A stretch of 64,000 nt of DNA from Rhabditophanes sp. KR3021 (GCA_963281155.1 CAUJLY010000001.1:6262001-6326000); one strand, 5' to 3'. Shown: positions 12,590 to 24,295, counted from the first letter of the stretch. Numbers and translations are program-made. Notes: generated by a model not told the origin, from the letters alone.

Positions 12590-13695
12590 TTATACAATAT
12601 TCCCAGATATCTTGTGAATTGGAACATTTCTTCGGCTTTCTGGCCCCGTCCTTCCTTGAGTATTGTTAAGGTTCGTATTAAAATTTATATTAGTATTATT
12701 ACGAGTATTATTAACTGTTCTTGACGTAATACTGGGATACATTATGTCCTGCACTTTCAAGCATCTACCCATTCCAAAGTGAGTCAAAACGATAGTTCGT
12801 ATTTCCTTGATAAAGATAACAGTTAAAAGTACACTAAAAGCGTAACTCAGGCATGTCAGCCCATCAATTATGTTCCAAATAATTGGTTCAAACCCGCCCA
12901 CTTTAATGTATTTATACTTATAATTAATAAGAACTTACTCATGGCACCAAAATTATAGTAAACAACAGGAGGAAACTGAGATATGAGAGGTTGCGCCGAT
13001 TGAACAATTAAATTTATCAAAACAGCTCTATCCTCATTTTTCCTAATGTTCGTTGAAATCTTCTTAGCTTTCCAGAGCAGCAAAAAGTTTATAAGTATTA
13101 CACAAACAGGACTTAATATGATGATGTACGTGTCAATTGTTCGCATCCAGCTAAAAATCAGTCCTGACTTTTTATTAACTTTAAAATAAGAACACACGTC
13201 ATCCTTAACAAATAGAACTTCAACATTCAGCCACATTATAATGGTAGGGAATATTATTGAGACATTGAGCAAGCAGAAAAGGATAACAATCATTAAAGGT
13301 ATAAGAAATGTTTTTTGAAAAAAAACCAAAATGTATCGTACGATGCTATAAATGAGAAGGGACGTTGAATTCAAGGTTGTAAAGACAAATTGTAGAGATC
13401 TCAGTTTCGAGCACAATTCTATGTTGATGAGGCCAGTTGTGTAGTACGATATCAGATAATTAGTCATTACAACTAAAACTGATATGCCCGAAGCTATGTA
13501 CAAGGTAGCAAATACCAAAATAGATTTCTTCAATATTTGTCTTTTTGCAAATGATTTATTAACCAAAACAAGGCAAATGAAGTAAACATTTGGAATCAAA
13601 CTAATAAACATCATAATTTCTATCTGAAGAGCACTATATAAATAATCCTTATTAACAGGGTGGTTAGGTTTAGTAAAATCGGTATCGTTATCCAT
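12590..13695 (-). CDS. Serpentine 7TM chemoreceptor, class uncertain
   Basis: Two exons (complement 12939-13695 and 12590-12900), phase 1 on both sides, giving 355 residues. The N-terminus is polar (MDNDTDFTKPNHPVNKDYLY) and seven hydrophobic helices follow. An IVQSAQPLISQFPPVVYYN motif lies in helix 6. The last helix (DGLTCLSYAFSVLLTVIFI) is followed by EIRTIVLTHFG and an Asn/Thr-rich tail. The helix 7 to tail transition (R-x-I-V-L/F) is typical of nematode chemoreceptors. It converges tail-to-tail with the receptor on the plus strand, 65 bases apart. The ligand is unknown. Confidence 0.75.
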
Positions 13696-14054
13696 GTCGA
13701 AAATTCAAATGAATGCCATTTTCTTGGTCAAAGATACTTTCTACGTCAACTAAAGTTTATTAAAAACACGCACCTTTTACGTGTGAACAAACTTATATAT
13801 GCATTACCGCACAACTGCAAAAGTAAGGTAAGTTTGAAGTAATTAAATCTGAAGTTCCAATAATCATAGAACAAAGTGACCATGTTAATAGAAAGAGTAC
13901 AAAAAATAAAATTAGCTTGTCACGAAATACACCGTGCATTCATAAAAGTTTAAAAATAAATTTGGTGATTAATGACAATGAAAAGAAAACTTATAAATAA
14001 TTTCTGATCGTAGTTGATGTTTGTTAGGCTGGTGTTGAAGTTGTCCATTTACAA
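13696..14054. other. Spacer, nothing recognised
   Basis: AT-rich sequence upstream of the minus-strand receptor. Its short plus-strand ORF overlaps the receptor's first codons and is a shadow. Confidence 0.4.
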
Positions 14055-14496
14055 TTATTTTTTATAAGGTTTGAATGATTCGCCAGTTCGGGGCTTGGGC
14101 AATTTTGTTTGAGAAGCAAGAAGCGCAATATATTGATACTGATTATTGCATTCAGCTGGAGGTGGTTGCTTTTGAACTATCCCAATAGCAGCTGGTCTGG
14201 CTGGTGTTTTAGAATATTTGTTGCACATCTCCATATCTTGCATTATTTCGTCGATATTTGCATAGCCATTTTCATGAGCATCTAATTCTTGTCGGTGTGG
14301 TTTTTTCAGGAGACTTTTTTCTTGGAGCTTTTGCTAGGCAGGCCAAGTTAGATACAATTTTAGGGAGAACCTTAGATAGTTTTTTACTTGGATTGTTATT
14401 GCTTCCCACTTTATCCAGACACTTTGGAACTTCGTTGGCGTTTGAAAGGTTGCTCCCTTTTTCCGTTGGAGTGATTGGAAGTTTTTGATCAGGCAT
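14055..14496 (-). pseudogene. Disordered small protein split over two frames
   Basis: The first frame starts at complement 14496 (MPDQKLPITPTEKGSNL) and is Lys/Pro/Ser-rich. It ends at 14272. The second frame (14055 to about 14330) overlaps it and is also coding-like (PHRQELDAHENGYANIDEIM, later KPRTGESFKPYKK). The two are offset by one base with no usable intron between them. That suggests either a one-base frameshift in one intrinsically disordered protein of about 140 residues, or a missed splice. No family is recognised and no membrane or signal segment is seen. Confidence 0.35.
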
Positions 14497-15533
14497 TCTT
14501 AAATGAACCTTGCTTCATGTTGACAATGATTGAAATAAATGGTGTAAATTGCTTAAATCTGTTGAATTGGTTCTTAAATTCTAACTTCTATACTTTATTC
14601 AAAAACATGACGTAACATTTAAATTTACACGATGTTTTGTAACATATGTCATGAATGATTCCATTCAAGTACATACATGATATTTGAAATTTGCATATAA
14701 TATCCAAAGTGCAAATACATGCTAAGATAGTCTAAAACAATTAATTCTTTAGTAAAAGATACAACATCCTTTAAATTACATTATGAGACATATTAAAGAG
14801 GAATGCAAGTTAATTCGTTATATAAATTTAAAAACATACTTATTTTTAAACAAACTTCCGATCTTTCAAGCAAAAATATAAAAAATGAATTATCAAATGT
14901 TTCTATCATTTTTCAATTGGCATATCCAGTAATTGATATCAAACATGTGTGTTTGCACAAAAATTGAATCACAGGGAGTGAAAGATTTGGTTTAGTAACT
15001 GCTCAGTCTAAACTTGAATACAATGTCACATGCTATTTTGATCTAAAACGCCATTTATTATCAATAATCCAATAAAAAATTGGTAAGATGGGGGTATCTT
15101 GATTGATAAATAAAAAACTTAAATACTGTTTAGAGGATCAATAAGTAATGGGTTTAATCCTATAAATAGCATTAATTTTGACTACTTTGTCACTTTAACT
15201 GCTCGCGTGTCAATCTCGCTCATCAACAATCTTGCTGATTGTTGGCTTTCCGTGTAATTAATATATATTGTAACAACTCCTTTTATAGAATAACGTAACA
15301 CAAGGTTACAATTTAAAGAAGCCTCTAATTACTAACAGAGAGTTTATAGAGGTAACATTACTTAACTATGTATATATGTGTATCATTTATTGTATTATTA
15401 GGTTTCTTGTACGTAAATAAACAACTAATTTAACCAGTGGTTATTATACGTTAAACACTTCACTACTAGAGGAGACAATTGTTTCGACTTACAACAATGG
15501 ACTACTTTAGCCAAAAACAATAACTTCAAAAAT
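14497..15533. other. 1 kb spacer, nothing recognised
   Basis: AT-rich with stops in all frames. A plausible promoter region precedes the small gene at 15534. Confidence 0.4.
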
Positions 15534-15839
15534 ATGGAATTTAGTAGTGAAGAAATTGTTGATGAAGCACTTTTGATACTTTTCGGCAGACATATTAATA
15601 ATTTAATTAACGATCATCACCTAAACACATTTAAGCTTCATATTCGCAACAATACATGCGTTTCAAATGGCATTCATGGTCTCTTGGAATCATTATATGA
15701 TATCTCTAATTCATATGGACAATATACTGTTAGAAGAAGTGGAAGAAAAACTGTTAGATTCCTTCAAAAGGAAGTCAAACCCATTAAAGATAATGTTGTG
15801 GCTACCATTGTCTTTCATTTCAACGAAAATACAACCTAA
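15534..15839 (+). CDS. Small unknown protein, 101 residues
   Basis: Single-exon frame with a normal start context (cttcaaaaatATGG) and mixed amino-acid composition: an acidic N-terminal helix (EFSSEEIVDEALLILFGRHI), a central GIHGLLESLYDISNSYGQY, a basic stretch RRSGRKTVRFLQKEVK, and a polar C-terminus. There is no signal peptide or membrane segment. The composition is unlike the surrounding non-coding sequence, so I regard it as a real but lineage-restricted gene. No function can be offered. Confidence 0.45.
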   Translation: MEFSSEEIVDEALLILFGRHINNLINDHHLNTFKLHIRNNTCVSNGIHGLLESLYDISNSYGQYTVRRSGRKTVRFLQKEVKPIKDNVVATIVFHFNENTT

Positions 15840-16657
15840 ATTAATATGAAAAAGTCCCTTTGCAAATTCACAATCCCTTGACGTATATTTTTTTCATTTC
15901 CCTTTTATTATGCATTTATTTGAGCCCTTTGATTCAAATATGCCATATCCGTCGCAAAATTTTGTTCCTATCAATATGTTTTGTTGTAATTTGTCGCAAT
16001 CAATTAAAGTTTTAATTTCCATCTAATTCCTTTAAATTAAATTTCATTACAATAAAAATGCGTCATCTTAATTTCCTTGATATTAACAATAACTAAGTAA
16101 ATTTCAAAAGATAACAGATTAAACAACTCTAAAATAATAGCAAGTAAATATTATATATCCTAATACTCCATCGGTCAATTTTGTTAACAACCATACATTA
16201 CAAAAGTTATAAATTTAATGATACAGACTGTCAGCTAGTTGAGATATCATTGTGATTTATTATTCTTTATAAGTTAATTAAATGGTAAATTTGACAAAAA
16301 GTAAATCACAAAAGGTTTGTTTCATTTCAAATGTAATAGTTTTTCTAATGAGTGATATACGAAACACATTTTTGTAATTAATAAATACTTAAGTAATGAA
16401 GACTAGAACTTCAAAGCAAAAGGACAATTGATTCTTTTGAACTATAATTTAACCCTCAGAACAAAAGATTTATTTCGACAAGCATGGATATGATACAAAA
16501 TTCAATTTTTTATTTTAAATAAAATAGGTTATAAAGTGATAAGTTAAACCAAGAGGTAGTAAAAATATAAAAACAAGAAATGGTATTATTCCCTTATACT
16601 GTTTTAGAAGGCTAATAAGAATTTAATGTAAATGGCTTGCAAAAAGTTACTTAAGCT
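15840..16657. other. 0.8 kb spacer, nothing recognised
   Basis: AT-rich sequence between convergent small genes, with no coding signal. Confidence 0.4.
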
Positions 16658-17062
16658 TTATTTTTCCTTGCGCGCTTCATTTACTTTTAAAGTATTCTTT
16701 TGAATAGATTTGGTCAAAGTAGTATGGATCAAACGAGAAGTCAACGTTTTTTTGCTGATGATAATACGAATATGCAATTGTCGTGGTTCTTCGACTTCCA
16801 TCACAAGATTAGGAGGATCAGCAACTAATTCATAATGCACTCGCAAGCCAACTCCTTTGCTTATGAACAAGATCTTATTTTCCACTAATTTATTCAAAGT
16901 AACTTTGACGTTTCTTTTAACAGTTTCAAATTTGGGTAATTTGTATTTTGAACAGAGATAAAGAGTAAACGTATCTTGGTTAGTCTTAATTCCTTTCTTG
17001 ATTGCTTCAATCACCATATCATCATAATGAGGATGCTTGCATACTTTTGGAATATTTGACAT
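16658..17062 (-). CDS. Linker-histone H1/H5 (H15) domain protein without basic tail
   Basis: 134 residues from ATG complement 17062 (MSNIPKVCKHPHYDDMVIEA). Residues about 9-80 match the H15 winged-helix globular domain of linker histones: HPHYDDMVIEAIKK, a central KRNVKVTLNKLVENKIL, and KGVGLRVHYEL corresponding to the KGxGASGSFxL strand. Linker histones normally carry a long Lys/Ala/Pro-rich C-terminal tail; here only about 50 mixed residues follow, of which the last 35 are moderately basic. It may bind nucleosomal DNA at the dyad, or be a specialised germline or sperm variant; that part is inference. A TTG-initiated longer frame exists but the ATG is the better start. Confidence 0.65.
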   Translation of the reverse strand: MSNIPKVCKHPHYDDMVIEAIKKGIKTNQDTFTLYLCSKYKLPKFETVKRNVKVTLNKLVENKILFISKGVGLRVHYELVADPPNLVMEVEEPRQLHIRIIISKKTLTSRLIHTTLTKSIQKNTLKVNEARKEK

Positions 17063-17619
17063 GACGACGTGTGGCAGCAATTTATCAAAGGAATCTGACT
17101 ACTTTTGCTATACTTCGTTCATTATTTAAAATTAATAAAATTTGGTTATTCATTAAAATTTCAATAATCATAATTTGCACCTTTAATTAGGTAGTAATAA
17201 CCATATTATTTGTTGCAATTAATTATACGATTAAAAGGAGTTTCCTTATCAAAGTATGAAATTATAAAACATCAACACAACCAGTTAAAATTTGTTGTTT
17301 AAAACAAAATTAGTATGTTTTATTTGTTAAAAAAAGCAAGTTCATAATAACAACAATATTTTTACTATTTTTATAGAGGCAAATTTAAATTCGTTTTATA
17401 AATATTTATGATATGTTTTAATTAGTATCTTTTATTGGGAAATTTTGTTCTGTGGACTGTTTGTATTTAGTTTGTATGAAAGATGTTATTTTTGTACTAA
17501 ATGTGTTATTGTGATAGCTGATAACTACCTATAAATACTTGGTTTTTCCGATTGCTTTTCAATTTATTTTACCACATATATACATAATAGGATATATACT
17601 TTACTAAATTTATTTAATC
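17063..17619. promoter_or_regulatory. Divergent promoter region
   Basis: About 560 AT-rich bases between the divergent H15-domain gene and the SDR gene. TATA-like strings occur just before the SDR start (acatatatacataataggatatatac near 17574-17598). Confidence 0.35.
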
Positions 17620-18447
17620 ATGAAGACTATTATTGTTACTGGAGCTAATAAAGGAATTGGATACGGCATTGTTCGTAACCTAATCAAGCAAGTAAAAGAT
17701 ACTCGTGTCTATTTAACCGCAAGGGATGTTAACAGAGGAAATGAGGCTGTTGAATCTATTTTAAAAGAATTCGATGGAACACTTTCTAATAATAACATAC
17801 TTACGTTTTATCAGTTAGATATTGATGATGAAACAACTGTCATAGATTTCGCTAGATATTTGAATGAAAATAATGAGAAGATTGATGTGCTAATTAATAA
17901 TGCTGGCTATGCTTTTGATAACAACGCTCCAGAATCACCATTGGAACAAGCGCAATATACAATAAAAATTAACTATTATGGAACCAAAAGAGTTTCTAAT
18001 TATTTAATTCCCCTCATAAAAGATGGTGGTAGAATTGTCAATGTTTGTAGCGGTAGTGGTAAGATGACAGAATCATATACTCAAGAAATCAAGAATTTAT
18101 TTAACAATGATCATTATACTATCGAAACTATAGACAAGTTCGTGGAGGACTATAAAAAATATTGTGAGCCAGATACTAGAGCAGCACATGGATATGCTAA
18201 TTCTGCTTACAAAACATCAAAAGTAGCTGAGATTGCCCTTACTATCCTCCAGCATCGTCTACTTAAAGACAGGCATATTAAAGCAATTGCTTGTTGTCCG
18301 GGATATGTTGATACTGACATGAGTAACCATAAAGGTCATCTTACTATCGATCAAGGAGCTGAAACGCCAATATTTTGTGCTCTTGATGCTAATGTTCCAT
18401 CTGGCAAGTTTGTTGAAGAAAAGCATGTTGCTGAATGGATTCTTTAA
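17620..18447 (+). CDS. NADPH carbonyl reductase-like short-chain dehydrogenase
   Basis: 275 residues in one exon, the size of carbonyl reductase 1. The Rossmann cofactor motif TGANKGIG is at residues 7-14. R35 of LTARD fits NADPH preference. The structural NNAG motif is at 93-96, the catalytic Ser at about 144 (NVCSGSG), and YKTSK at 197-201 supplies the Tyr and Lys. CCPGYVDTDM after the active site is the CBR-type PG motif. It should reduce carbonyl compounds (quinones, aldehydes, steroid or prostaglandin ketones) with NADPH in the cytosol. The substrate is not deducible. The CBR-like assignment is firm and the exact orthology is open. Confidence 0.9.
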   Translation: MKTIIVTGANKGIGYGIVRNLIKQVKDTRVYLTARDVNRGNEAVESILKEFDGTLSNNNILTFYQLDIDDETTVIDFARYLNENNEKIDVLINNAGYAFDNNAPESPLEQAQYTIKINYYGTKRVSNYLIPLIKDGGRIVNVCSGSGKMTESYTQEIKNLFNNDHYTIETIDKFVEDYKKYCEPDTRAAHGYANSAYKTSKVAEIALTILQHRLLKDRHIKAIACCPGYVDTDMSNHKGHLTIDQGAETPIFCALDANVPSGKFVEEKHVAEWIL

Positions 18448-19250
18448 AGAAATATTTTGTATAGACTTAAAATAATAATCGCTCAAAGTTATTATATTTA
18501 AATATGCTTCTTTTGATAACGAAATAAATTTGGTGTATATACACATTTTTGATTAATTATTTCTATCTGTGGATTGATAACACAATCTTACGTTATCAGA
18601 AATTTAATTTTAGCTTGAATCACTCATTCATTGAGTTAAAAGTACTAAAAAAGCAAATAACTATAGGATTGCTCACATCATGTTTAAATTAACGGTGTAA
18701 AGGAGAAAAGGATGCGAATATCTTGTAAAAATAGATCTTTCAAATGTGATATTGTGATTATTCATCATTTTTATTAGTCTAGAATTACTTATCAAAGGTT
18801 ATACCAATAAATGAACTTTCAATGGTAGGCATTTTAAAAATAACTTATTACTTATACAAATTTCTTATTTATGCAAGTAATTAAACTTAAGAAAATAGTT
18901 TCTATTTATTGTGCGAGTCAAAATCATAGAATGAAGCAGTGTTATTAGATTTTGATTCGTAGTTGAAGTTTTTATTCTTTTACGTTTAAACTTAAGTTTC
19001 CAACCTGTGATATGAAATATTTTGTGAACCATATTATAAATAGATCAAGCAACCATCTTTGTAAATTGTAAAAACAAAATAAGGTGGATGTCTACCAATA
19101 TTAAAACATCCGCCTAATTAAATTCAAAACCTTAGTAATATGTGATCGTTTGATTTCAAAAATAACTTGCCTAGTAAAAAGGTTTACAATATTAACTATT
19201 TGAATTAGTTAAAAGGTTTTCTGCTACGTCAATTGTATATCAAACCAATT
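18448..19250. other. 0.8 kb spacer with a small inverted repeat
   Basis: AT-rich. It contains a 10-base inverted repeat: AGGTGGATGT at 19082-19091 and ACATCCGCCT at 19106-19115, with one G-T pair and a 14-base loop. It could form a hairpin or be a trace of a small inverted-repeat element. Confidence 0.35.
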
Positions 19251-19618
19251 TAACAAAATGGATGTCCTAGACTATTGTCTAATCTGATTTGTTCAGTGTG
19301 TTTTGTGAATTTGTATCCTCTCCAAATTATTGTCCCAAACCAAATATCAATTAAACATCCAGCAAGCATGCCAGTTATAATAGCTCATGTATCATCATAA
19401 ATAAATTAAAAATATCTACTCCCACATCAAGGATAAATAAAATTATAATTGGGATGATACTTTGATTTGCCGTTTATCGTTCCATACATGAAAGGAATTG
19501 CCAAAAGTTCAGTTATAATGCTCAGAATCAAATCCAAGGCTAAAAATAATCGTAATAATTGAATGCTTTTTGATATTAACTTACTATCCAAGAATTCTAT
19601 AATATTATTCAAATCATC
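19251..19618 (-). CDS. C-terminal exons of a small multi-span membrane protein (partial)
   Basis: Two coding-like exons. The first begins after a ttttag acceptor with EEDDLNNIIEFLDSKL, then a hydrophobic stretch (LLRLFLALDLILSII) and KSKYHPNYNFIY. The second, reading downward from about 19378, is IITGMLAGCLIDIWFGTIIW, then RGYKFTKHTEQ, ending HPFC and a stop near 19251. The final helix followed by W-x-G-Y-K is typical of four-span nematode proteins of the LAPTM/DUF7027 kind. The junction between exons does not splice cleanly (a stop precedes the only donor), and the 5' exons were not found. Treat this as a partial or damaged gene. Confidence 0.35.
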
Positions 19619-19791
19619 TTCTTCCTAAAATTTTGGATTAATAATCGAAATTTCAGTAATTAACAATGACGACAGAATCCTGCTAACACCCATAATACAG
19701 ACAAAACATAGCAAATAGTCGAGACATGAATTAAATTAAGTAAACACCGATACTCTTTGTCCATAAACATCAAGTATCATTATACAAATAA

Positions 19792-20642
19792 TTATTTATA
19801 AAGTGAAATTACTATTAATACTGTAGGTTGAATCATTGGATTCATTTGAAGTTCACCTGCGATGTCACTAACAGACGGTTGACACATAGAGTAAGTGTCA
19901 GACGCACTAGTGCCAATATTAATATATTCTGGTTCTCTCCCATTTATGCTAACTTCGTGTGTTACATCTTGAGTTACAATGCCATACTCATTATCTGGGG
20001 AGAAGATCATTGAATCATTAGCATCATCCATGGTGCCACTACTTCTATATGACAAAACAGGTATTTGTTCACAATTATCGTTTATATGGTAATAATCGCG
20101 AAGAGGTGCACTAATAGATAAATTCTCATTAATAGATATATTTAAAAAGGCATCAACTTCGGAAACACTATCAGTATCATTTGCCTCTGCAGTGTCAACA
20201 CTTACAATAGTATTATAATTTCCATTTAAGGAAGAAAAATTAGGGGTTTTCTCGGTAGCACAAGAGTTTGAGGTGGATATATTTTGATCCTCACAAATTA
20301 TAAATAAGTATTAATACCAGCAGTTGTTCTTGGTGGACAAGAATTCAGACGCAGTTCAGAACTTGAAGAGCTTGCAGCTGTACCTGAATTAACAACAAAA
20401 CTAATGACAGGTCTTACCGGTATTGAATTCTCTTTAAAGTTAATAACTTTTTTAAAACCTGGCCTTGAACCATCAACGATCATATTTTCTTTGAAGCTAA
20501 TAATACAAACGCTTCCCGAATTAATGTATATAGAACGGAAAATATTGCGAATTCGAGTCAGATTGACAATAAGTATCTGAAATTTACAAATGTAGGTAAA
20601 GATGTAAGCAACAAAGAAGAGCTTATTGTAAATAAAATGAGA
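19792..20642 (-). CDS. Membrane protein with long Ser-rich cytoplasmic tail (partial, frame-broken)
   Basis: From about 20642 a frame reads FIYNKLFFVAYIFTYICKFQ, giving a hydrophobic helix, then NLTRIRNIFRSIYINSGSV and a Ser-rich stretch ending PPRTTAG. A second long frame from about 20291 continues as EDQNISTSNSC through an acidic Ser/Asn/Asp-rich tail to a stop at 19792. The two frames are one base out of register over a 28-base gap that is too short to be an intron, so a one-base indel is likely. The 5' exons (perhaps around 20720-20760) are unresolved. The helix-plus-long-tail layout could be the end of a 7TM receptor or a single-pass protein; the family is unknown. Confidence 0.4.
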
Positions 20643-21160
20643 GCCTAATAAAGATAGTCAGATATGAGCTACGTAGATGATATATCTAATAACACGGATG
20701 GGTAATTATAATGGCTACCTTTTACTGCACTTCTTCTTTCTAAGTGGTAACTTTATTTGTTCAAATATCAACAGCTACAATTTGCTGTAATAACTAAAAA
20801 TGCAAATATGAAAGTTATAAGGCACGAAGTTTTATTTAAATAATATGTAAAAAAGTATGGTATTTATATATTTTTTCTTTGTTTTTTAGTAGCATACAAT
20901 ATTTTCATTAATTCACCAAACACGTAAATGAATATTAGTTTTGATAATAAAGTGGCTTAATTTTTGGTTTGCTCTACTTGTAATTTTCAATAATCATTTG
21001 TTTTGGACAGGGCCTATAATTATAGTATACATGTACTTTAAATACGAATGTAATATATGCCAAATATATAAAATTTTATTAATAAATATGAATCAAAACA
21101 AAGATGTAAATAAAGTAAATAAAAGTATATAAATTTAAATATTAAATTATATGGAATAGT
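20643..21160. other. Spacer, possibly holding upstream exons of the minus-strand gene
   Basis: A short Lys/Arg-rich minus-strand frame (about 20725-20755) ending at a GT could be an exon of the preceding gene. The rest is AT-rich without coding signal. Confidence 0.25.
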
Positions 21161-22195
21161 TCAAGAACTAAAAATCATAACAATTCCAATTAATAATACA
21201 CCAGCAAAAGCCGATAAGATTTTAAAAAACTTATTCTCCTTGTCTATTCTTTCAGGTGAGAGCATCTCGTAAAAGGATATATACAAGAAAGTGCCCATAC
21301 TGAAAGAGATTAAAACAGTGGACATTTTATTTTTTACAAGTAAGTCTAATGAAGAAGACTCCACCAAAATCCCAATTACAGAAAAAAGAGGCGAAGTTAA
21401 AGCAAAGACGCAAATAATAATTATTATAAAAGCGGGTGGCTTATCAAAATGACACCTCGTTAATCTCATACCTACACTGAAAGCAACTACTGCCTTATGC
21501 ACAAATAAACCTATAAAAATTGATATAATGGTAACTGAATCTGGTTGAATTCCAAATGCAAAGCCTTCCAATGCACTATGTATGAGCAAAGCAAAGACAA
21601 ATGAAAAGGTTTTCATTAAATCTTTCTTCGAGTCTCTGTCTAAGTCGAGTTTGTCCACTGAATGTCCGTCCTCCCCGTGGATTTCACACACACTACGTCT
21701 GTATGTTGTTCCGGCAGATGCCTGCTTTGGTAGGTTAGGCACCTCTAATATAGTTGGATTTCGAGTTATAATAGTTTGGGTGTGTACGAGGCCTAGCTTG
21801 TGAGTGATGAATTCTAAAATGTCCACAGCGAAAAAGCCCAGCAACATGATCGCTTCGATTATTGGGTAATCAAGTTGCCAAGAATCAAACGATTTGACTA
21901 TGCGTAGTGCCTCATTTGCATCAGGTAGCAGGTCCAAGAATGTAATGGCCAAGAAGACCCCTCCAGAAAAGCAAGTCAACAAGCTGATTATAAGACTAGG
22001 TGTTTTTCCGGAATTATGCGAATGACCTGTACATTGGTTTCCGTCATGAAGTAGTAACTTGCGCACAATCTTAGTGAAACGTCATAAAACATATATACAA
22101 AAATAAAAACTTACTTTTAACGGTATACAGCCACAAACCATTGTAATAACAAACAAACAAGGTAATAAAATAAATTTTAATGTTTCTGGACCCAT
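21161..22195 (-). CDS. ZIP-family zinc/iron transporter
   Basis: Two exons (complement 22115-22195 and 21161-22069) give 329 residues, close to ZIP1-3-type transporters. Exon 1 encodes the first membrane helix (FILLPCLFVITMVCG). The metal-binding core is clear: HSALEGFAFG at about residues 191-200 in helix 4 and HKAVVAFSVGMRL from about 218 in helix 5. A variable intracellular loop containing HGEDGH-type His residues precedes it. About eight hydrophobic helices are visible, and the C-terminus is very short, as usual for ZIPs. It should move Zn2+ (or Fe2+) into the cytosol, likely at the plasma membrane. Two ACTGATAA sites upstream suggest intestinal expression. It corresponds to the C. elegans zipt-2-like group, but the exact member is not assigned. 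Confidence 0.92.
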
Positions 22196-22915
22196 CTTTT
22201 GAAAATGAAAACTTTAAAAAACGTTACCTTTAAATATACATTCTTAAATCCTTTTAATTATCTTAAATGTGATGAAAAGATCATACTATTCAAATATTTA
22301 CTGATAACAAAGTTACTATTGATAAAGATAATTAAAGGAAGATTAAAGATGAACAGCAGTTGAGGTCATAATCTTGCAACTGCATCTTAATGTGATTGCA
22401 TTTATTGTGAAAAAGGTATGTTAACAAGGCAATAAAGACAGTAAATATGGTAAGCTGACTAATTGCATCATTCAACTGATAACACTTTTGAACTTTGCGG
22501 AATTGTTAAATTACAAAAATGAAGGTTTGAATCAGCAACTATTTCTATGTCTATTATTAAACAATTTCGGAAAAGTAAAAATACCTTAAGAGTGCATTTT
22601 TACGCTCATTAATTTTTTTGTTTATATTTTTGTTCTGACTCATTGTGTAAAGTAACTCACTTGTTATGTTTTTGTAAAAACATTACCTGTATTAGGATGA
22701 CGAGTTGAAAATATCATTCAAGTGAATCATACTAAAATAGATGTAAACAAAGTTTTTTGTTATTGTAGATTTGGTAAATCTTTTTGTAAAAAATGGATTT
22801 AATTTGAATGATGATGATATACTAAGTGATTATCCATATTGATCAACACTAAAAGTATTCTATATAAAGGATAAAAATATGTTTTTGAATATCATTTTTC
22901 GACTAATTAATAAAC
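22196..22915. promoter_or_regulatory. Upstream region with intestinal GATA-type sites
   Basis: ACTGATAA occurs at 22300-22307 and 22475-22482, with additional TTGATAAAGATAA at 22318-22330. ACTGATAA is the known binding preference of the nematode intestinal GATA factors (ELT-2 type). The sites lie 105-290 bases upstream of the zinc transporter start and in front of the divergent SXP/RAL-2 gene. Confidence 0.45.
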
Positions 22916-23629
22916 ATGACTCCTTTCTTTAAACTTGCTGTTTTTATTTGTGCTTTGAGCTTTGTTAGCATGGCTGCTCATATTAAAGTATCCTCTTCCA
23001 CCATTAAAACTCCAAAGGACTCCAGTGAGGAAGGTTCCAGACCAAAAAGATTGTTCTTTAGTACTACCGGCCAACCATCTCTTAAAATGGCGTACAAACC
23101 ACGTTTCGGCAATAGTACAACCAATCTGTCTATTGACGTTGCTCAACAAATACCTCCCTTTCTAAAGACTGCTTCAACTGACACCAAAAACCAATATGAA
23201 ACAATTATAAAAAACAAAGATTTGAGCAGAAATGAAAGAGATGAGGCTGTAGATGATTTAGTGAAGAATCAATCTTCAGCCATTAAAGTAAGTTTAAGTA
23301 TAAATGCACTGTTTTATTAAATAAAACTTAAGGCTGCATACCAAAAATTCAAAGATGAAAGAGAAGATGCTGAGTTTGAAAGACAACAAAAGATATCCGC
23401 TATTGGTAAAGGTTTATCTTCGGATGCCGAAGATATTTTTATTGAATTGACAAATGTTCTACAAGATAAATCCCTCACTAATGATGAAATCAGAGACAAG
23501 ATTCAAAGTATTGAAAATGGAGTTTCCGATAAAAGCCAATTGGATGATGTAATGGCAGCGGTTCACAAAGTATTCGTGCCTGTTGTTACAAAAAAAACTA
23601 CAACCGAAAACACAATTCTTCTTAATTAA
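22916..23629 (+). CDS. SXP/RAL-2 (Ani s 5-like, DUF148) secreted protein
   Basis: Exons 22916-23287 and 23333-23629 give 222 residues, phase 0. A signal peptide is at residues 1-20 (FKLAVFICALSFVSMAAH). A basic, Ser-rich linker of about 60 residues leads to the helical SXP/RAL-2 domain. That domain begins IPPFLKTASTDTKNQYETI, continues KNKDLSRNERDEAVDDLV and AAYQKFKDEREDAEFERQQK, and ends SLTNDEIRDKIQSI near residue 185. This nematode-only family includes Ani s 5 and is secreted; calcium or metal binding has been suggested for some members. A GATA-containing promoter is shared with the zinc transporter. The N-terminal linker is longer than in Ani s 5. Confidence 0.85.
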
Positions 23630-24295
23630 GAAGTAAAGAACTTAATATAAATACTCCATACATTGTTCAAATGGCTTATGATAACATTTTTATAATATTT
23701 GTAAATTGATAACATATTTTGTAACTAATTATTTGTAAGTGTGGAGTTGAAAATTTGATTTATCATAAACTTGTATGTTAGTGTACCGATACTATTGTAC
23801 TATAAGTATGTAGTATATCTACTTAGTAATAGTCATCATATTATTGCAGATTTGGTATTTTAAGTGCTTTTTATTTTTACTGAAAACCTTAGTATAATAG
23901 GTGGTATTTTTTGCAACTGCTTTTGCCCATGTAGCAATAAAAATCGAGTTCCAAGCCACTCAATCCAGGAACATACACACGCGATATCCTATTGCGATGA
24001 AATTGGTGTCTCGTTGTTAGTTATCACGTCGAACCAAATGTCTCTTTGCATTTTATTTTTATTTCTTGGAACAACAAAACAGATTGATTCATTACGCCTG
24101 ATAAGGAAATGTTACAAAATCTTTTTATTTTCGTAATACTACAATAACGCAATGATCCTTATTTGTATTTTAAACTTTTTTTAAATTTATTAAACTATGA
24201 TAATTTTAGGTTGGTTTATGGACAAAACCTGTAACCTATACTAGCATATTCTAATTTTCCATAAAGTAGAATAAATAGTTTGGTGTAACTAAAGA
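23630..24295. other. Spacer with a locally GC-richer patch
   Basis: The stretch 23905-24080 is less AT-rich than its surroundings and has a plus-strand open frame of 90 codons. The composition is not convincingly coding. It could be an undetected exon or a small RNA. The rest is AT-rich. Confidence 0.25.

Noticed and set aside
20941..21132. 63-codon plus-strand frame
   Set aside because: Ile/Asn/Lys-rich, AT-driven, with no splice partners or family features.
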